Under the pieces are notes generated by a model, which worked only from the letters and a program-made list of their open reading frames with translations, was not told the DNA's origin and did not search any database. Source: Deltaproteobacteria bacterium (GTDB lineage Bacteria; Desulfobacterota; Desulfuromonadia; Desulfuromonadales; BM103). From it: a stretch of DNA of 51,581 nucleotides. The translations under genes and the position numbers were made by a program. The stretch is taken from NCBI GenBank assembly GCA_024279915.1, contig JAJRRB010000056.1, forward strand, positions 1 through 51,581. The letters are read 5' to 3'. Positions within the stretch are counted from its first letter, which is position 1, and each line of letters begins with the position of its first letter. Shown here in pieces: positions 1-7,963 of this stretch.

Positions 1-771
1 AACCAGGCTGGAGCGGTCATGATCATCCGCGACTTGTCGCGGATCAAAGAACTCGAAGGGACCTTGCGGCGGGCTGACCGTCTGTCAATGCTGGGCACTC
101 TGGCTGCCGGACTGGCGCATGAGATCAAGAATCCGCTGGGAGGAATCAAGGGTGCAGCACAACTGCTCGCCATGGAACTGAGGGAAGAAAGCTCCATGCT
201 GGACTACACACAGATCATGCTTAAGGAAGTAGAGCGAATCAATTTCATCATTGAGGAGTTGATGGATCTTAGCAATCCAAGACCACCTGAGATCGGCTAT
301 GTTGAACTGACCAGGGTTCTAAACGATATCATTCTGCTGCAAAGGGAAGCGGCACACGGTCAGAACATCAAATTCCTGTTGGATCTCGATCCGAGTATCC
401 CACCGGTCCAGGGTGATGAGAGCCTTTTGACCCGACTTTTCCTCAATCTCATCAAGAATGCCAGGGAAGCAATTGACCATGAGGGTGAAGTCTTAATCGA
501 AACCAGGATTTCTTCCAGTTACCACATGACCAGCCCGGGCAGACGCTCATCGCCGATGGTGGATATCACGATCAGCGATACAGGCTGCGGTATTAATCCA
601 GAGGAACTGGATCGTATTTTCACTCCCTACTTCACCACAAAGGTTAAAGGGAATGGGCTCGGTCTGGCAATTTCACAAAAGATCATTGAAGATCACCATG
701 GCTTACTGAAAATTGAAAGTTCTCCTGGTGAAGGAACGACGATGATTGTTTCATTGCCGCTACGCCGCTAG
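1..771 (+). CDS. ntrB: NtrB-type nitrogen-regulation sensor histidine kinase (5' end outside window)
   Basis: This is the C-terminal part of a two-component sensor kinase. The frame is open from base 1 and the first in-frame ATG (position 19) lies inside what looks like the end of a PAS domain (AVMIIRDLSRIKELE), so the true start is upstream. The phospho-acceptor H-box (GLAHEIKNPLGG) is about 40 residues into the visible part. An N-box (NLIKNAREAI) and G-boxes (DTGCGI, GNGLGLAI) of the HATPase domain follow. There is no membrane segment in the visible part, as expected for a cytosolic NtrB/GlnL-like kinase. The partner regulator starts 58 bases downstream, so the pair is very likely co-transcribed. 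NtrB is inferred from the H-box style and the adjacent NtrC; another PAS kinase of this class is possible. Confidence 0.9.
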   Translation, partial: NQAGAVMIIRDLSRIKELEGTLRRADRLSMLGTLAAGLAHEIKNPLGGIKGAAQLLAMELREESSMLDYTQIMLKEVERINFIIEELMDLSNPRPPEIGYVELTRVLNDIILLQREAAHGQNIKFLLDLDPSIPPVQGDESLLTRLFLNLIKNAREAIDHEGEVLIETRISSSYHMTSPGRRSSPMVDITISDTGCGINPEELDRIFTPYFTTKVKGNGLGLAISQKIIEDHHGLLKIESSPGEGTTMIVSLPLRR

Positions 772-829
772 CAGCCCTGATTGTCCGACAAGATGCTAGG
801 GTGAGGTATTTTTTCAAGGAGTGTTATAA

Positions 830-2263
830 ATGTCGATCAAACGGATTCTGGTTGCGGATGACGAAGAGAGCATACGCTGGGTACTTTCCAAGTCTCTGAC
901 CAAGCAGGGGTTTGAAGTTGACTTGGCCAGCAACGGTAAAGATGCTTTGCTCATGAGCAGGAAGCAGAGCTACGACCTGGCTGTGCTTGACATCAAAATG
1001 CCGGGGCTCTCTGGATTGGAGTTATTAAGCAAATTCCAGGTTGAATGTCCCCTTGCACTGGTCGTCATCATGACCGCTGAATCGTCAATGAGCAACGCCG
1101 TTGAAGCAATGAAACGTGGCGCTTACGATTACCTGACTAAACCGTTTGATCTGGAGGCTCTCGACGCCATCATTTTTAAGGCTCAGAAAGCTGCGGATGT
1201 TTCTGCCGAGGTGTCACTCCTCAAGCAGGAGATTAAGAACCATTACCAACTGGAACGCACCATCATCGGACAGAGCCAACCGATGCAGAAGATCTACAAG
1301 GTTCTTGGTAAAATTGCTCCTTCCGATGTCACCGTTCTGATTTACGGTGAGAGTGGCACTGGCAAAGAACTGATTGCCCGGGCCATTCATTTTAACAGCT
1401 CACGTCTTGGCAGGCCGTTTATAGCTCTCAACTGTGCCGCAATTCCCAGAGAGCTGCTGGAAAGTGAGCTGTTCGGCCACGAGAGAGGAGCCTTCACCGG
1501 CGCCACAGAAAGAAAGCTAGGCAAGTTCGAACAGGCCAAAGACGGCACACTCTTTCTTGATGAAATCGGCGACATGCCCCTGGAGCTTCAGGCCAAGCTG
1601 CTGAGGGTTCTGCAAGAGAAGGAAATAACCCGAACCGGTGGTAATGCTACCATTCAGGTGAACACTCGCATCGTTGCAGCAACCGATCAGGAACTCAGGG
1701 ATAAAGTTCAGCGCAAAGAGTTTCGCGAGGACCTCTACTATCGCCTGAACGTAGTCCCTCTGGAGCTGCCACCGCTACGCGATCGTCGCGAAGACATCCC
1801 GAATCTGGTCGACTACTTCCTGATCAAAGCGAGCAAAGAACATAACACTGCGGCAACAGGGCTCTCTAGGGAGGCGATGGACTTGCTCTGCAATTATGCG
1901 TGGCCAGGTAACATTCGTGAGTTGGAAAATATTATCCAACGAGCGGCGCTTCTCTCGCCTGACGGGCTTCTCAATACAGCAGATTTTCCCAGTCTGACTA
2001 CGGGAGATGTCAACCCGGAGAATGGCACTTCGCTGGAAGGGTTGATCAATCAAAAGTTACAGAGTTCTCTGGCACAGATCGACATTCAGGAGATGAACAA
2101 CCTTTATGAGATGGTCCTTCATCAGATGGAAAGGCCACTGATCAATATCGTCCTGGAGAAAACCCGGGGTAATCAGGTCAAGGCCGCAGAAGTGTTGGGA
2201 ATCAACCGCAACACACTACGGAAAAAGATTCAGACGCTCAACATCACTGCCAAGCGCAACTAA
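830..2263 (+). CDS. ntrC: Sigma54-dependent response regulator, NtrC family
   Basis: The 477-residue protein has the full NtrC architecture. The receiver domain (about 1-120) carries the phospho-acceptor Asp54 in VLDIKMPG. The AAA+ domain (about 143-380) has Walker A GESGTGKE at 173-180, the sigma54-contacting GAFTGA loop at 220-225 and Walker B LFLDEIGD at 241-248. A Fis-type helix-turn-helix (KAAEVLGINRNTLRKKI) ends the protein. It activates sigma54 promoters by ATP hydrolysis once phosphorylated, presumably by the upstream kinase. AAGGAG lies just before the ATG. The assignment to nitrogen control rests on kinase pairing and length; any sigma54 promoter, including the one at 14165, could be a target of this or another family member. 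Confidence 0.94.
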   Translation: MSIKRILVADDEESIRWVLSKSLTKQGFEVDLASNGKDALLMSRKQSYDLAVLDIKMPGLSGLELLSKFQVECPLALVVIMTAESSMSNAVEAMKRGAYDYLTKPFDLEALDAIIFKAQKAADVSAEVSLLKQEIKNHYQLERTIIGQSQPMQKIYKVLGKIAPSDVTVLIYGESGTGKELIARAIHFNSSRLGRPFIALNCAAIPRELLESELFGHERGAFTGATERKLGKFEQAKDGTLFLDEIGDMPLELQAKLLRVLQEKEITRTGGNATIQVNTRIVAATDQELRDKVQRKEFREDLYYRLNVVPLELPPLRDRREDIPNLVDYFLIKASKEHNTAATGLSREAMDLLCNYAWPGNIRELENIIQRAALLSPDGLLNTADFPSLTTGDVNPENGTSLEGLINQKLQSSLAQIDIQEMNNLYEMVLHQMERPLINIVLEKTRGNQVKAAEVLGINRNTLRKKIQTLNITAKRN

Positions 2264-2276
2264 TCTACCTCACAAA

Positions 2277-2789
2277 ATGCATCGACAACACGATACCACA
2301 TCTCAACCAGGCATACCCAAGGTAGCGATCATTGTGGCCATGACCAAGGATCGGGTCATCGGCTCAGGTAAGGATCTGCCCTGGCATCTGCCCGAGGATT
2401 TACAGCTCTTCAAGAGCCTGACCATGGGCGGCACAATCATCATGGGCCGTAAAACCCATGCAGCCATCGGCCGACCCTTGCCCGGACGGCACAATATTGT
2501 TCTGAGTCATTCCCAAAACAAACTGCCTGGAGTACAACTCTGCAACAGCTTCATGTCTGGGTTAATTGCCGCAGCCCAACTCGGCCGTCCGGCCTTTGTC
2601 ATTGGCGGAGCAGAGCTCTACCTGAGAGCGCTGCCGATTGCCTCGGAGTTACATATCTCCTGGGTCAAGGGGACTGTTTCCGGTGATGTGTACTTTCCTG
2701 AGTTTGATCTTGCAGACTGGTCCGTTTACGAAGAGGAGGGCCATCAGGGCTTTCACTACAGGCACTATAAGCGCAAAGAGAGCAAGTAA
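2277..2789 (+). CDS. folA: Dihydrofolate reductase
   Basis: DHFR reduces dihydrofolate to tetrahydrofolate with NADPH. The family core begins at about residue 16 (VAIIVAMTKDRVIG). The substrate-binding block KDLPWHLPEDLQLFK contains the catalytic acidic residue Asp41, and the NADPH site appears as IIMGRKTHAAIG and FVIGGAELY. The only start upstream of the conserved core is ATG 2277, giving a 15-residue extension not typical of the family, with no clear Shine-Dalgarno. The gene begins 13 bases after ntrC and is probably read through from it. It complements folP and folC elsewhere in this window. Confidence 0.93.
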   Translation: MHRQHDTTSQPGIPKVAIIVAMTKDRVIGSGKDLPWHLPEDLQLFKSLTMGGTIIMGRKTHAAIGRPLPGRHNIVLSHSQNKLPGVQLCNSFMSGLIAAAQLGRPAFVIGGAELYLRALPIASELHISWVKGTVSGDVYFPEFDLADWSVYEEEGHQGFHYRHYKRKESK

Positions 2790-2840
2790 AGGCCTCTATG
2801 CTATTTCCACTTTTCTATTCTTCATAATTACCCTGGAATC

Positions 2841-2870
2841 AAAAAAGGCCGGCCATCTCTGACCAGCCTT
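2841..2870 (-). terminator. Rho-independent terminator after dnaB
   Basis: On the minus strand a 10-bp stem (AAGGCTGGTC with GGCCGGCCTT, two G-T wobbles) with a six-base loop is followed at once by TTTTTT. The dnaB stop codon lies in the 5' arm. The T-run is only on the minus-strand side, so it mainly ends the dnaB transcript, which converges on folA. Confidence 0.75.
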
Positions 2871-4281
2871 AAGCTGTGTAATCATCATTTCGCTGCGATC
2901 TACTCTCGAAGCGCGTAAATTCACCAAGGAATGTCAACTGTTCTATTCCGAGTGGACCGTTACGTTGTTTACCAATAATCACCTCGGCCTTGCGTTCGTG
3001 GTTTTCGGTACAACTGTTGTCGCGCCTTTTGCAAGCATCACAATAGACCGCTTCCCGGTAGAGAAACATAATGACATCGGCATCCTGCTCAATGGCACCG
3101 GATTCACGTAAGTCAGAGAGGATAGGTCGTTTGTCAGTGCGGCTTTCCAGAGAGCGGTTAAGCTGCGACAACGCTATAACCGGCACATTGAGCTCTTTAG
3201 CCAGTGCTTTTAGCGATCTGGAGATTTCAGAAATCTCCTGCTGACGGCTTTCTGTATTTTGACCTGTCATCAACTGTAAATAATCGACGACTATCAGCCC
3301 AAGGTCCTTTTCTGCCTTAAGACGGCGCGCTTTGGCACGGACGTCAAGTACGCTGATCGACGGAGTATCATCAATATAGATCGGGGCGTCAGCAATGCTG
3401 CCAGCAGCATTGACCAGTGTCGGGAATTCTGACTGGGCCAATTTTCCGGTACGCACCCTGGTGGCATCTATACGCGCAATAGAACAGAGCAAACGTTGAA
3501 CCAGCTGTTCTTTACTCATCTCCAGTGAGAAGACAAGTGAAGTAACGGGTTTATCCGCATGCATCGAAGCATTCTCAACGAGATTGAGACAGAAAGCAGT
3601 TTTACCCATTGATGGCCGCGCTGCGATAATCACTAAATCGCCACCCTGCATACCCGCAGTCATATTATCGAGGTCTTTAAAGCCAGTCGGGACACCTGTG
3701 ATCATCTCTTTACGATCGTAAAGTTTCTCAATCGTCTTGATCGTTTCCTTAACGATATCCTTGGTCGCATAGAAGGACTGCTTGGCCTTCATATTCGCGA
3801 TTCTGAAGATTTCACCTTCAGCCCAATCGAGTGACGACTCGACATCGCCTCCCTCGTAACCCTTACTGACGATCTCAGTAGCCACACTAATCAATTGGCG
3901 AGCGACGGCCTTCTCTTTGACGATTTTACAATAATAGGTGATATTGGCCGCGGTCGGCACGTAATCGACCAATGTCGACAGGTAGGAACTGCCACCGACT
4001 TCCTCGAGAACATTCTGAGTCTTCAAGACTGCCGTCAAGGTTACCAGGTCAGCAGGTTCGTTACGTTCGTAGAGAGTGATCAGGGCGTTAAAAATTTTGC
4101 GGTGTGATGGGCGGTAGAAGTCTTCTGGTCGTAGATCTTCCAAAGCCCGGCTAAGGGCCTCGTTTTCCAAAAGTATCCCCCCCAGAACAGACATTTCTGC
4201 TTCCAGATTCTGAGGTGGTAGGCGATGTTCAGCGTGATCAGGCACGTTCGCCTTCATAAGGTAAGTAGGGGTCTGTGGCAA
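2869..4281 (-). CDS. dnaB: Replicative DNA helicase DnaB
   Basis: DnaB is the ring-shaped hexameric helicase that unwinds DNA at the replication fork and recruits primase. The N-terminal DnaB domain (PPQNLEAEMSVLGGILL) occupies about residues 20-125 and the RecA-like domain starts near 195. Walker A is ARPSMGKTA (about 221-229), Walker B-like is LIVVDYLQLM, and the DnaB motif QEISEISRSLKALAKEL is present. Length (470) is normal and no intein is present. The outer start is TTG at 4281, preceded by GGGGG; ATG at 4257 is an alternative eight codons in. It follows rplI, rpsR and rpsF, a common bacterial order. Confidence 0.95.
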   Translation of the reverse strand: MPQTPTYLMKANVPDHAEHRLPPQNLEAEMSVLGGILLENEALSRALEDLRPEDFYRPSHRKIFNALITLYERNEPADLVTLTAVLKTQNVLEEVGGSSYLSTLVDYVPTAANITYYCKIVKEKAVARQLISVATEIVSKGYEGGDVESSLDWAEGEIFRIANMKAKQSFYATKDIVKETIKTIEKLYDRKEMITGVPTGFKDLDNMTAGMQGGDLVIIAARPSMGKTAFCLNLVENASMHADKPVTSLVFSLEMSKEQLVQRLLCSIARIDATRVRTGKLAQSEFPTLVNAAGSIADAPIYIDDTPSISVLDVRAKARRLKAEKDLGLIVVDYLQLMTGQNTESRQQEISEISRSLKALAKELNVPVIALSQLNRSLESRTDKRPILSDLRESGAIEQDADVIMFLYREAVYCDACKRRDNSCTENHERKAEVIIGKQRNGPLGIEQLTFLGEFTRFESRSQRNDDYTA

Positions 4282-4354
4282 TAGACCCCCGGAACCAATT
4301 ACAGTTTATTGATATTTAGATTCAGACTCAGTGGCAGCGGTTACAGCCTAAGGC

Positions 4355-4804
4355 TCAAGCCTCTGCCCTAACAACGTTCACTTTGATCGTTGCGTTAACA
4401 CCAGCATTCAGTTTGATATCAATCTCGTGCTCGCCGAGTTCCTTAATCGGTTGATCAAGGAGAATCTTGCGGCGATCGATTTCAACACCTTGAGATGCCA
4501 GACTATCAGCAATCTCCATGGTAGTCACTGAGCCAAACAGCTTGCCTTCTTCACTGGCCTTGAGTTCAAATGAACAGATAACGGCCTCAACGCGAGCCTT
4601 TACATCAGCAGCTTCCTTGCTCAACTTCTCTGCTTTGTGAGTCAGTTGGCGCTTGTGATGCTCCATCTCATTGAGGTTGCGATCATTCGCCTCAACAGCC
4701 AAGCTTTGCGGAACCAGGTAGTTACGGCCATAACCAGGCTTAACCTTGACCACTTCACCAATGGTCCCAAGACCTTTAACGTTTTCTGTCAGAATGATAT
4801 CCAT
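4355..4804 (-). CDS. rplI: 50S ribosomal protein bL9
   Basis: bL9 (149 residues) binds 23S rRNA at the base of the L1 stalk and helps keep the reading frame. The N-terminal RNA-binding domain shows GLGTIGEVVKVKPGYGRNYL. A charged connecting helix (about 45-75) leads to the C-terminal domain. A strong Shine-Dalgarno, GGGAGG, lies eight bases before the ATG. It is the last ribosomal protein gene of the rpsF-rpsR-DUF2232-rplI group. Confidence 0.97.
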   Translation of the reverse strand: MDIILTENVKGLGTIGEVVKVKPGYGRNYLVPQSLAVEANDRNLNEMEHHKRQLTHKAEKLSKEAADVKARVEAVICSFELKASEEGKLFGSVTTMEIADSLASQGVEIDRRKILLDQPIKELGEHEIDIKLNAGVNATIKVNVVRAEA

Positions 4805-4825
4805 CTTTTTATCCTCCCAAAATCT

Positions 4826-5767
4826 TTATGATTTAGGTTTTTTGGGTTTGCGAAAATCCGCCCACATGTCAAATATGCCGAGACCGGTGACTACCATGGG
4901 CAAAGGGTTAACTAATGTGACTAACACGTAGCCGACAGCTCTAAACATTGGCGAAAAGGCTTTACGCCGAAAAAAACAGTCGATCACTGCCAATCCCTGT
5001 AGAAAATAGATCGGCAAGAGAATCACCAGCAGGTTCAGGGCAAAGATTCCCGGCAGTCCATCAACAAAAGCGACCAGGAAACCAGAGACAATCAATATCC
5101 AGACCAGTTGCTCAGGAACTTTCCATTCCGGGAAAGGTCTGCCAGGCACGGTATACCTGCCACGCGCCAATACCGACAGTAGAAAGACCAGACCAACGGT
5201 CATCAAACCGCTGACAGTGATCGCGATACCTGGATAGGCGTTTTGCAGGAAGACTGCCATCTTTTCAACTGCCAGGCCGACCTCTTTCTTTTGGTCTGCC
5301 GGAAGATCAGCCTCTGCAAACATCACTTGCATCGCGACTGTGGTCTGAGCAATCTCCTTGCCGATCAGCTCATTGGCCATTGCCAACGGAGACTGGCCAG
5401 CGACTAGCGAAGCGACAAACAGGCCACCGATACTAACAGCAACCATTGCCCATAGAACAGCGACAGTTGCCTTATCCCAAGCTAAACCATGATTCAGTAA
5501 CCACGGCAGAGCCGCGGCAGGAATGCCAAACTGAATCAGGTACATAAGCGCCGTTGACAGATCACTGCTCAACAAGACAAGTAGTGCTGTCAGCACCACA
5601 GTGACACCAGCGACACTCGAGCCAAAACGCATACCAACAAAAGCTGCTGGCAAGGGCGTTAAGAGGCTCACTGCTACCGCAGCAAAGCCTAATACGGCAA
5701 AGCTGCCAAAGAGTGCATACCCGGCAAAAGCACCGACGACAACATAAAGACCCCGCTGCATCTTCAT
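4826..5767 (-). CDS. DUF2232 (YybS-like) multispanning membrane protein
   Basis: This 313-residue hydrophobic protein has about eight predicted membrane segments and a basic C-terminus (RKPKKPKS). It matches the DUF2232/YybS family by hydrophobic pattern and by position: the family is typically found between rpsR and rplI. The frame extends upstream into rpsR (to 5842), but ATG 5767, 16 bases after the rpsR stop, gives the membrane protein without a soluble leader. No catalytic motif can be named and the biochemical role is unknown. A conserved place in a ribosomal protein operon suggests a housekeeping membrane function. Confidence 0.85.
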   Translation of the reverse strand: MKMQRGLYVVVGAFAGYALFGSFAVLGFAAVAVSLLTPLPAAFVGMRFGSSVAGVTVVLTALLVLLSSDLSTALMYLIQFGIPAAALPWLLNHGLAWDKATVAVLWAMVAVSIGGLFVASLVAGQSPLAMANELIGKEIAQTTVAMQVMFAEADLPADQKKEVGLAVEKMAVFLQNAYPGIAITVSGLMTVGLVFLLSVLARGRYTVPGRPFPEWKVPEQLVWILIVSGFLVAFVDGLPGIFALNLLVILLPIYFLQGLAVIDCFFRRKAFSPMFRAVGYVLVTLVNPLPMVVTGLGIFDMWADFRKPKKPKS

Positions 5768-5783
5768 TGTACGATCGCTATAT

Positions 5784-6053
5784 CTAACGTCTCTCGAGAG
5801 CGTGGCTGGCTGTGAAAGGCAGCAACGCAATATTACGAGCACGCTTAATTGCAGCCGTCAGCTTACGCTGATGCTCCGAACAAGTACCGGAAATCCGGCG
5901 AGGTGTAATTTTGCCACGCTCAGAGATAAAATAACGCAGAGAGCGGACATCTTTATAGTCAATAGTAGCTTTTTTATCAGCGCAGAAACGGCAAACTTTG
6001 CGACGGCCATAACGCCGACGAGGTGCACCGGAACGACTTCCTTCATATGCCAT
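5784..6053 (-). CDS. rpsR: 30S ribosomal protein bS18
   Basis: bS18 (89 residues) forms a heterodimer with bS6 on the platform of the small subunit. The core [24 protein letters not shown] is diagnostic, followed by [20 protein letters not shown]. The N-terminus has a CxxC-like pair (CRFCADKK) as in zinc-type bS18 proteins. A GGAG Shine-Dalgarno precedes the ATG. It lies 41 bases downstream of rpsF, its structural partner. Confidence 0.97.
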   Translation of the reverse strand: MAYEGSRSGAPRRRYGRRKVCRFCADKKATIDYKDVRSLRYFISERGKITPRRISGTCSEHQRKLTAAIKRARNIALLPFTASHALERR

Positions 6054-6094
6054 GATTATTTCTCCTTCTTCATCGTCGTAGGTTGGTACGGAAG

Positions 6095-6592
6095 TTAGGC
6101 TTCTTCCGTCTTCTCTTCGGCATCAGCCTCAGTTGCAGCTGTCGGTTTGACAACTTCCTCAGTGGCCTCAGGGGTATCAATAACCTCAGCGGTCTCACTT
6201 GTCTCAACAGCTTCGGCAGCACCCTCTGTCGCCTCAGTAGCACCCTCTGTCGCCTCAGTAGTAACTTCTTCAGGGACGACTTCAACAACCGGAGGAGCAA
6301 CATAGCCACCTTCCAGAATGACCGTCTGGAACTTGATCACCTTTTCGTCGATACGCATACGGCGCTCGTACTCAGCAATCACAGTCGCAGCAGCTTCGAA
6401 GATCACCAGGACATAGCAGCCCTTGGTTTGTTTTTTGACCGGGTAGGCCAGTGTCCGAACACCCCAGTTGTCTACTTTGAGAACGTCCGCGCCTTGATCC
6501 GTCAAGATTGTCTTATACTTGTCGATAATCGCGATCTGGTCGTCCCCGACAACATCCTGGTGTACGATGAAGATTGATTCGTAGGTACGCAT
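6095..6592 (-). CDS. rpsF: 30S ribosomal protein bS6 with long acidic C-terminal tail
   Basis: Residues 1 to about 95 are a standard bS6 fold ([13 protein letters not shown] at the start; [20 protein letters not shown] in the middle). The protein then runs about 65 residues further in a Glu/Thr/Ala-rich tail with the repeat TEATEGA, for 165 residues in all, against about 100-135 in most bacteria. The tail lacks aromatic residues and is surely disordered. GAGGAGG lies eight bases before the ATG. Acidic bS6 tails are known, and in enterobacteria bS6 is post-translationally extended with Glu, so the tail may act in a similar way; that is inference. Confidence 0.96.
   Translation of the reverse strand: MRTYESIFIVHQDVVGDDQIAIIDKYKTILTDQGADVLKVDNWGVRTLAYPVKKQTKGCYVLVIFEAAATVIAEYERRMRIDEKVIKFQTVILEGGYVAPPVVEVVPEEVTTEATEGATEATEGAAEAVETSETAEVIDTPEATEEVVKPTAATEADAEEKTEEA
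6220..6261 (-). repeat. Tandem 21-bp duplication in the rpsF tail
   Basis: Two perfect, adjacent copies of a 21-bp unit (6220-6240 and 6241-6261) encode seven-residue repeats in the acidic bS6 tail. Being a multiple of three, the repeat can gain or lose units without breaking the frame. Confidence 0.9.
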
Positions 6593-6740
6593 TAATAACC
6601 TCCTCTTGAGTTGTTAGCCCCGTCTAGTGCGGAGCAAGGAGCGAAAGCATCCGATATGCTTCCGTCTAAAGAACTTTGTTTTCTACCACACCCCACTATT
6701 GCGAGGCAATGGATTTTTGATAACACAGGAGACAAAAGAG

Positions 6741-6765
6741 GGAAGGGAGACAAAATCCAGTCTCC
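6741..6765 (-). terminator. Possible terminator after ychF
   Basis: On the minus strand a six-base stem GGAGAC/GTCTCC with an eight-base loop is followed by CTTCCCTCTTTT. It lies about 30 bases beyond the ychF stop and upstream of rpsF. The stem is short, so this is a modest call. Confidence 0.35.
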
Positions 6766-6792
6766 AGCCACAAGAGTCCGGCCGCCGGCTAT

Positions 6793-7887
6793 TCAGACAT
6801 TAAAGCGGAAATGCATAACATCACCGTCTTTGACGACGTACTCTTTGCCTTCGAGGCGCATCAGTCCTTTTTCTTTCGCGCCGGATTCACCCCTTACTGA
6901 AACAAAATCGGGATAGGCAATGACTTCAGCACGAATGAAACCTTTTTCAAAATCAGTATGGATCACTCCGGCGGCTTGTGGTGCTCGGTCACCATCACTG
7001 ACAGTCCAGGCTCTGACCTCTTTGACTCCAGCGGTAAAATAAGTAATCAGACCAAGCAGACGATAACCAGCGTGAATCATTCGAGCAAGCCCCGACTCGG
7101 CAAGACCAAGTTCATTGAGGAACTCCGACTTCTCCTCCTCTGGCAGTTCTGCTATTTCAGATTCGATCTTGCCACAGATAATGACGAGCTCTGCACCTTC
7201 AGTGGCAACATGTTCTTTCAGTCGAGCAACAAAGGGATGCTCACCGGACAAATCGTCTTCGGCTACATTGGCAACGTAAAGAACGGGCTTGGCTGTAATC
7301 AGGAACAGGTCGCGTAGCAATACCCATTCTTCATCTATCAGTTCGGCACTGCGAGCAGACTGGCCATTATCGAGGCATTTCTGGATTTTCTCCAGAACAA
7401 CCAGCTCTGCCTGCATCTTTTTATCGCCGCTTTTTGCCTGTTTGCTAATACGATTGACTCGTTTTTCAACAGCGTCAAGATCTGCCAGGTTGAGTTCGGT
7501 CTGAATCACTTCAACATCACGGAGCGGATCAATACTGCCATCGACATGCACAACATTATCATCATCAAAGCAACGCACGATGTGAGCAATAGCATCGACC
7601 TGACGAATATGACCAAGAAACTGGTTACCTAATCCTTCTCCCCGGCTAGCCCCTTTTACCAGACCGGCAATATCGACAAACTCCATAGTGGTCGGCAAGG
7701 TCTGCTGAGGGAGAACAATGTCTGCCAGCTCATCAAGTCGTTGATCAGGAACAGTAACAATTCCAACATTCGGCTCAATGGTGCAGAAGGGGTAATTGGC
7801 GGCCTCCGCACCAGCGGAGGTAATTGCATTGAAAATGGTCGATTTGCCAACATTCGGCAAACCGACGATGCCACACTTGAATCCCAT
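6793..7887 (-). CDS. ychF: Redox-regulated ATPase YchF (Obg family)
   Basis: YchF/OLA1 is a universally conserved P-loop protein that, unlike other Obg relatives, prefers ATP, and it associates with ribosomes. The start [16 protein letters not shown] contains the G1 loop. G3 appears as [11 protein letters not shown], and the TGS domain ends the protein ([13 protein letters not shown]). ATG 7887 gives the usual family start; an in-frame ATG at 7902 would add five residues and begins right against the preceding hairpin. Length from 7887 is 364 residues, normal for the family. Confidence 0.95.
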   Translation of the reverse strand: MGFKCGIVGLPNVGKSTIFNAITSAGAEAANYPFCTIEPNVGIVTVPDQRLDELADIVLPQQTLPTTMEFVDIAGLVKGASRGEGLGNQFLGHIRQVDAIAHIVRCFDDDNVVHVDGSIDPLRDVEVIQTELNLADLDAVEKRVNRISKQAKSGDKKMQAELVVLEKIQKCLDNGQSARSAELIDEEWVLLRDLFLITAKPVLYVANVAEDDLSGEHPFVARLKEHVATEGAELVIICGKIESEIAELPEEEKSEFLNELGLAESGLARMIHAGYRLLGLITYFTAGVKEVRAWTVSDGDRAPQAAGVIHTDFEKGFIRAEVIAYPDFVSVRGESGAKEKGLMRLEGKEYVVKDGDVMHFRFNV

Positions 7888-7907
7888 AATCATTATATCC
7901 ATAAAAG

Positions 7908-7940
7908 AACGATAGCCAGGGAAAACCCCGGCTATCGTTA
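7908..7940 (-). terminator. Hairpin/terminator between hppA and ychF
   Basis: AACGATAGCC pairs perfectly with GGCTATCGTT, extended inward by GGGG/CCCT (one G-T pair) around a TTTT loop, for about 14 bp. On the minus strand CTTTTAT follows. It lies about 25 bases past the hppA stop and just before the possible ychF starts, so it can end hppA transcription and also limit read-through into ychF. Confidence 0.65.
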
Positions 7941-7963
7941 CAGTCGTTTTATGTCAGCTAACT

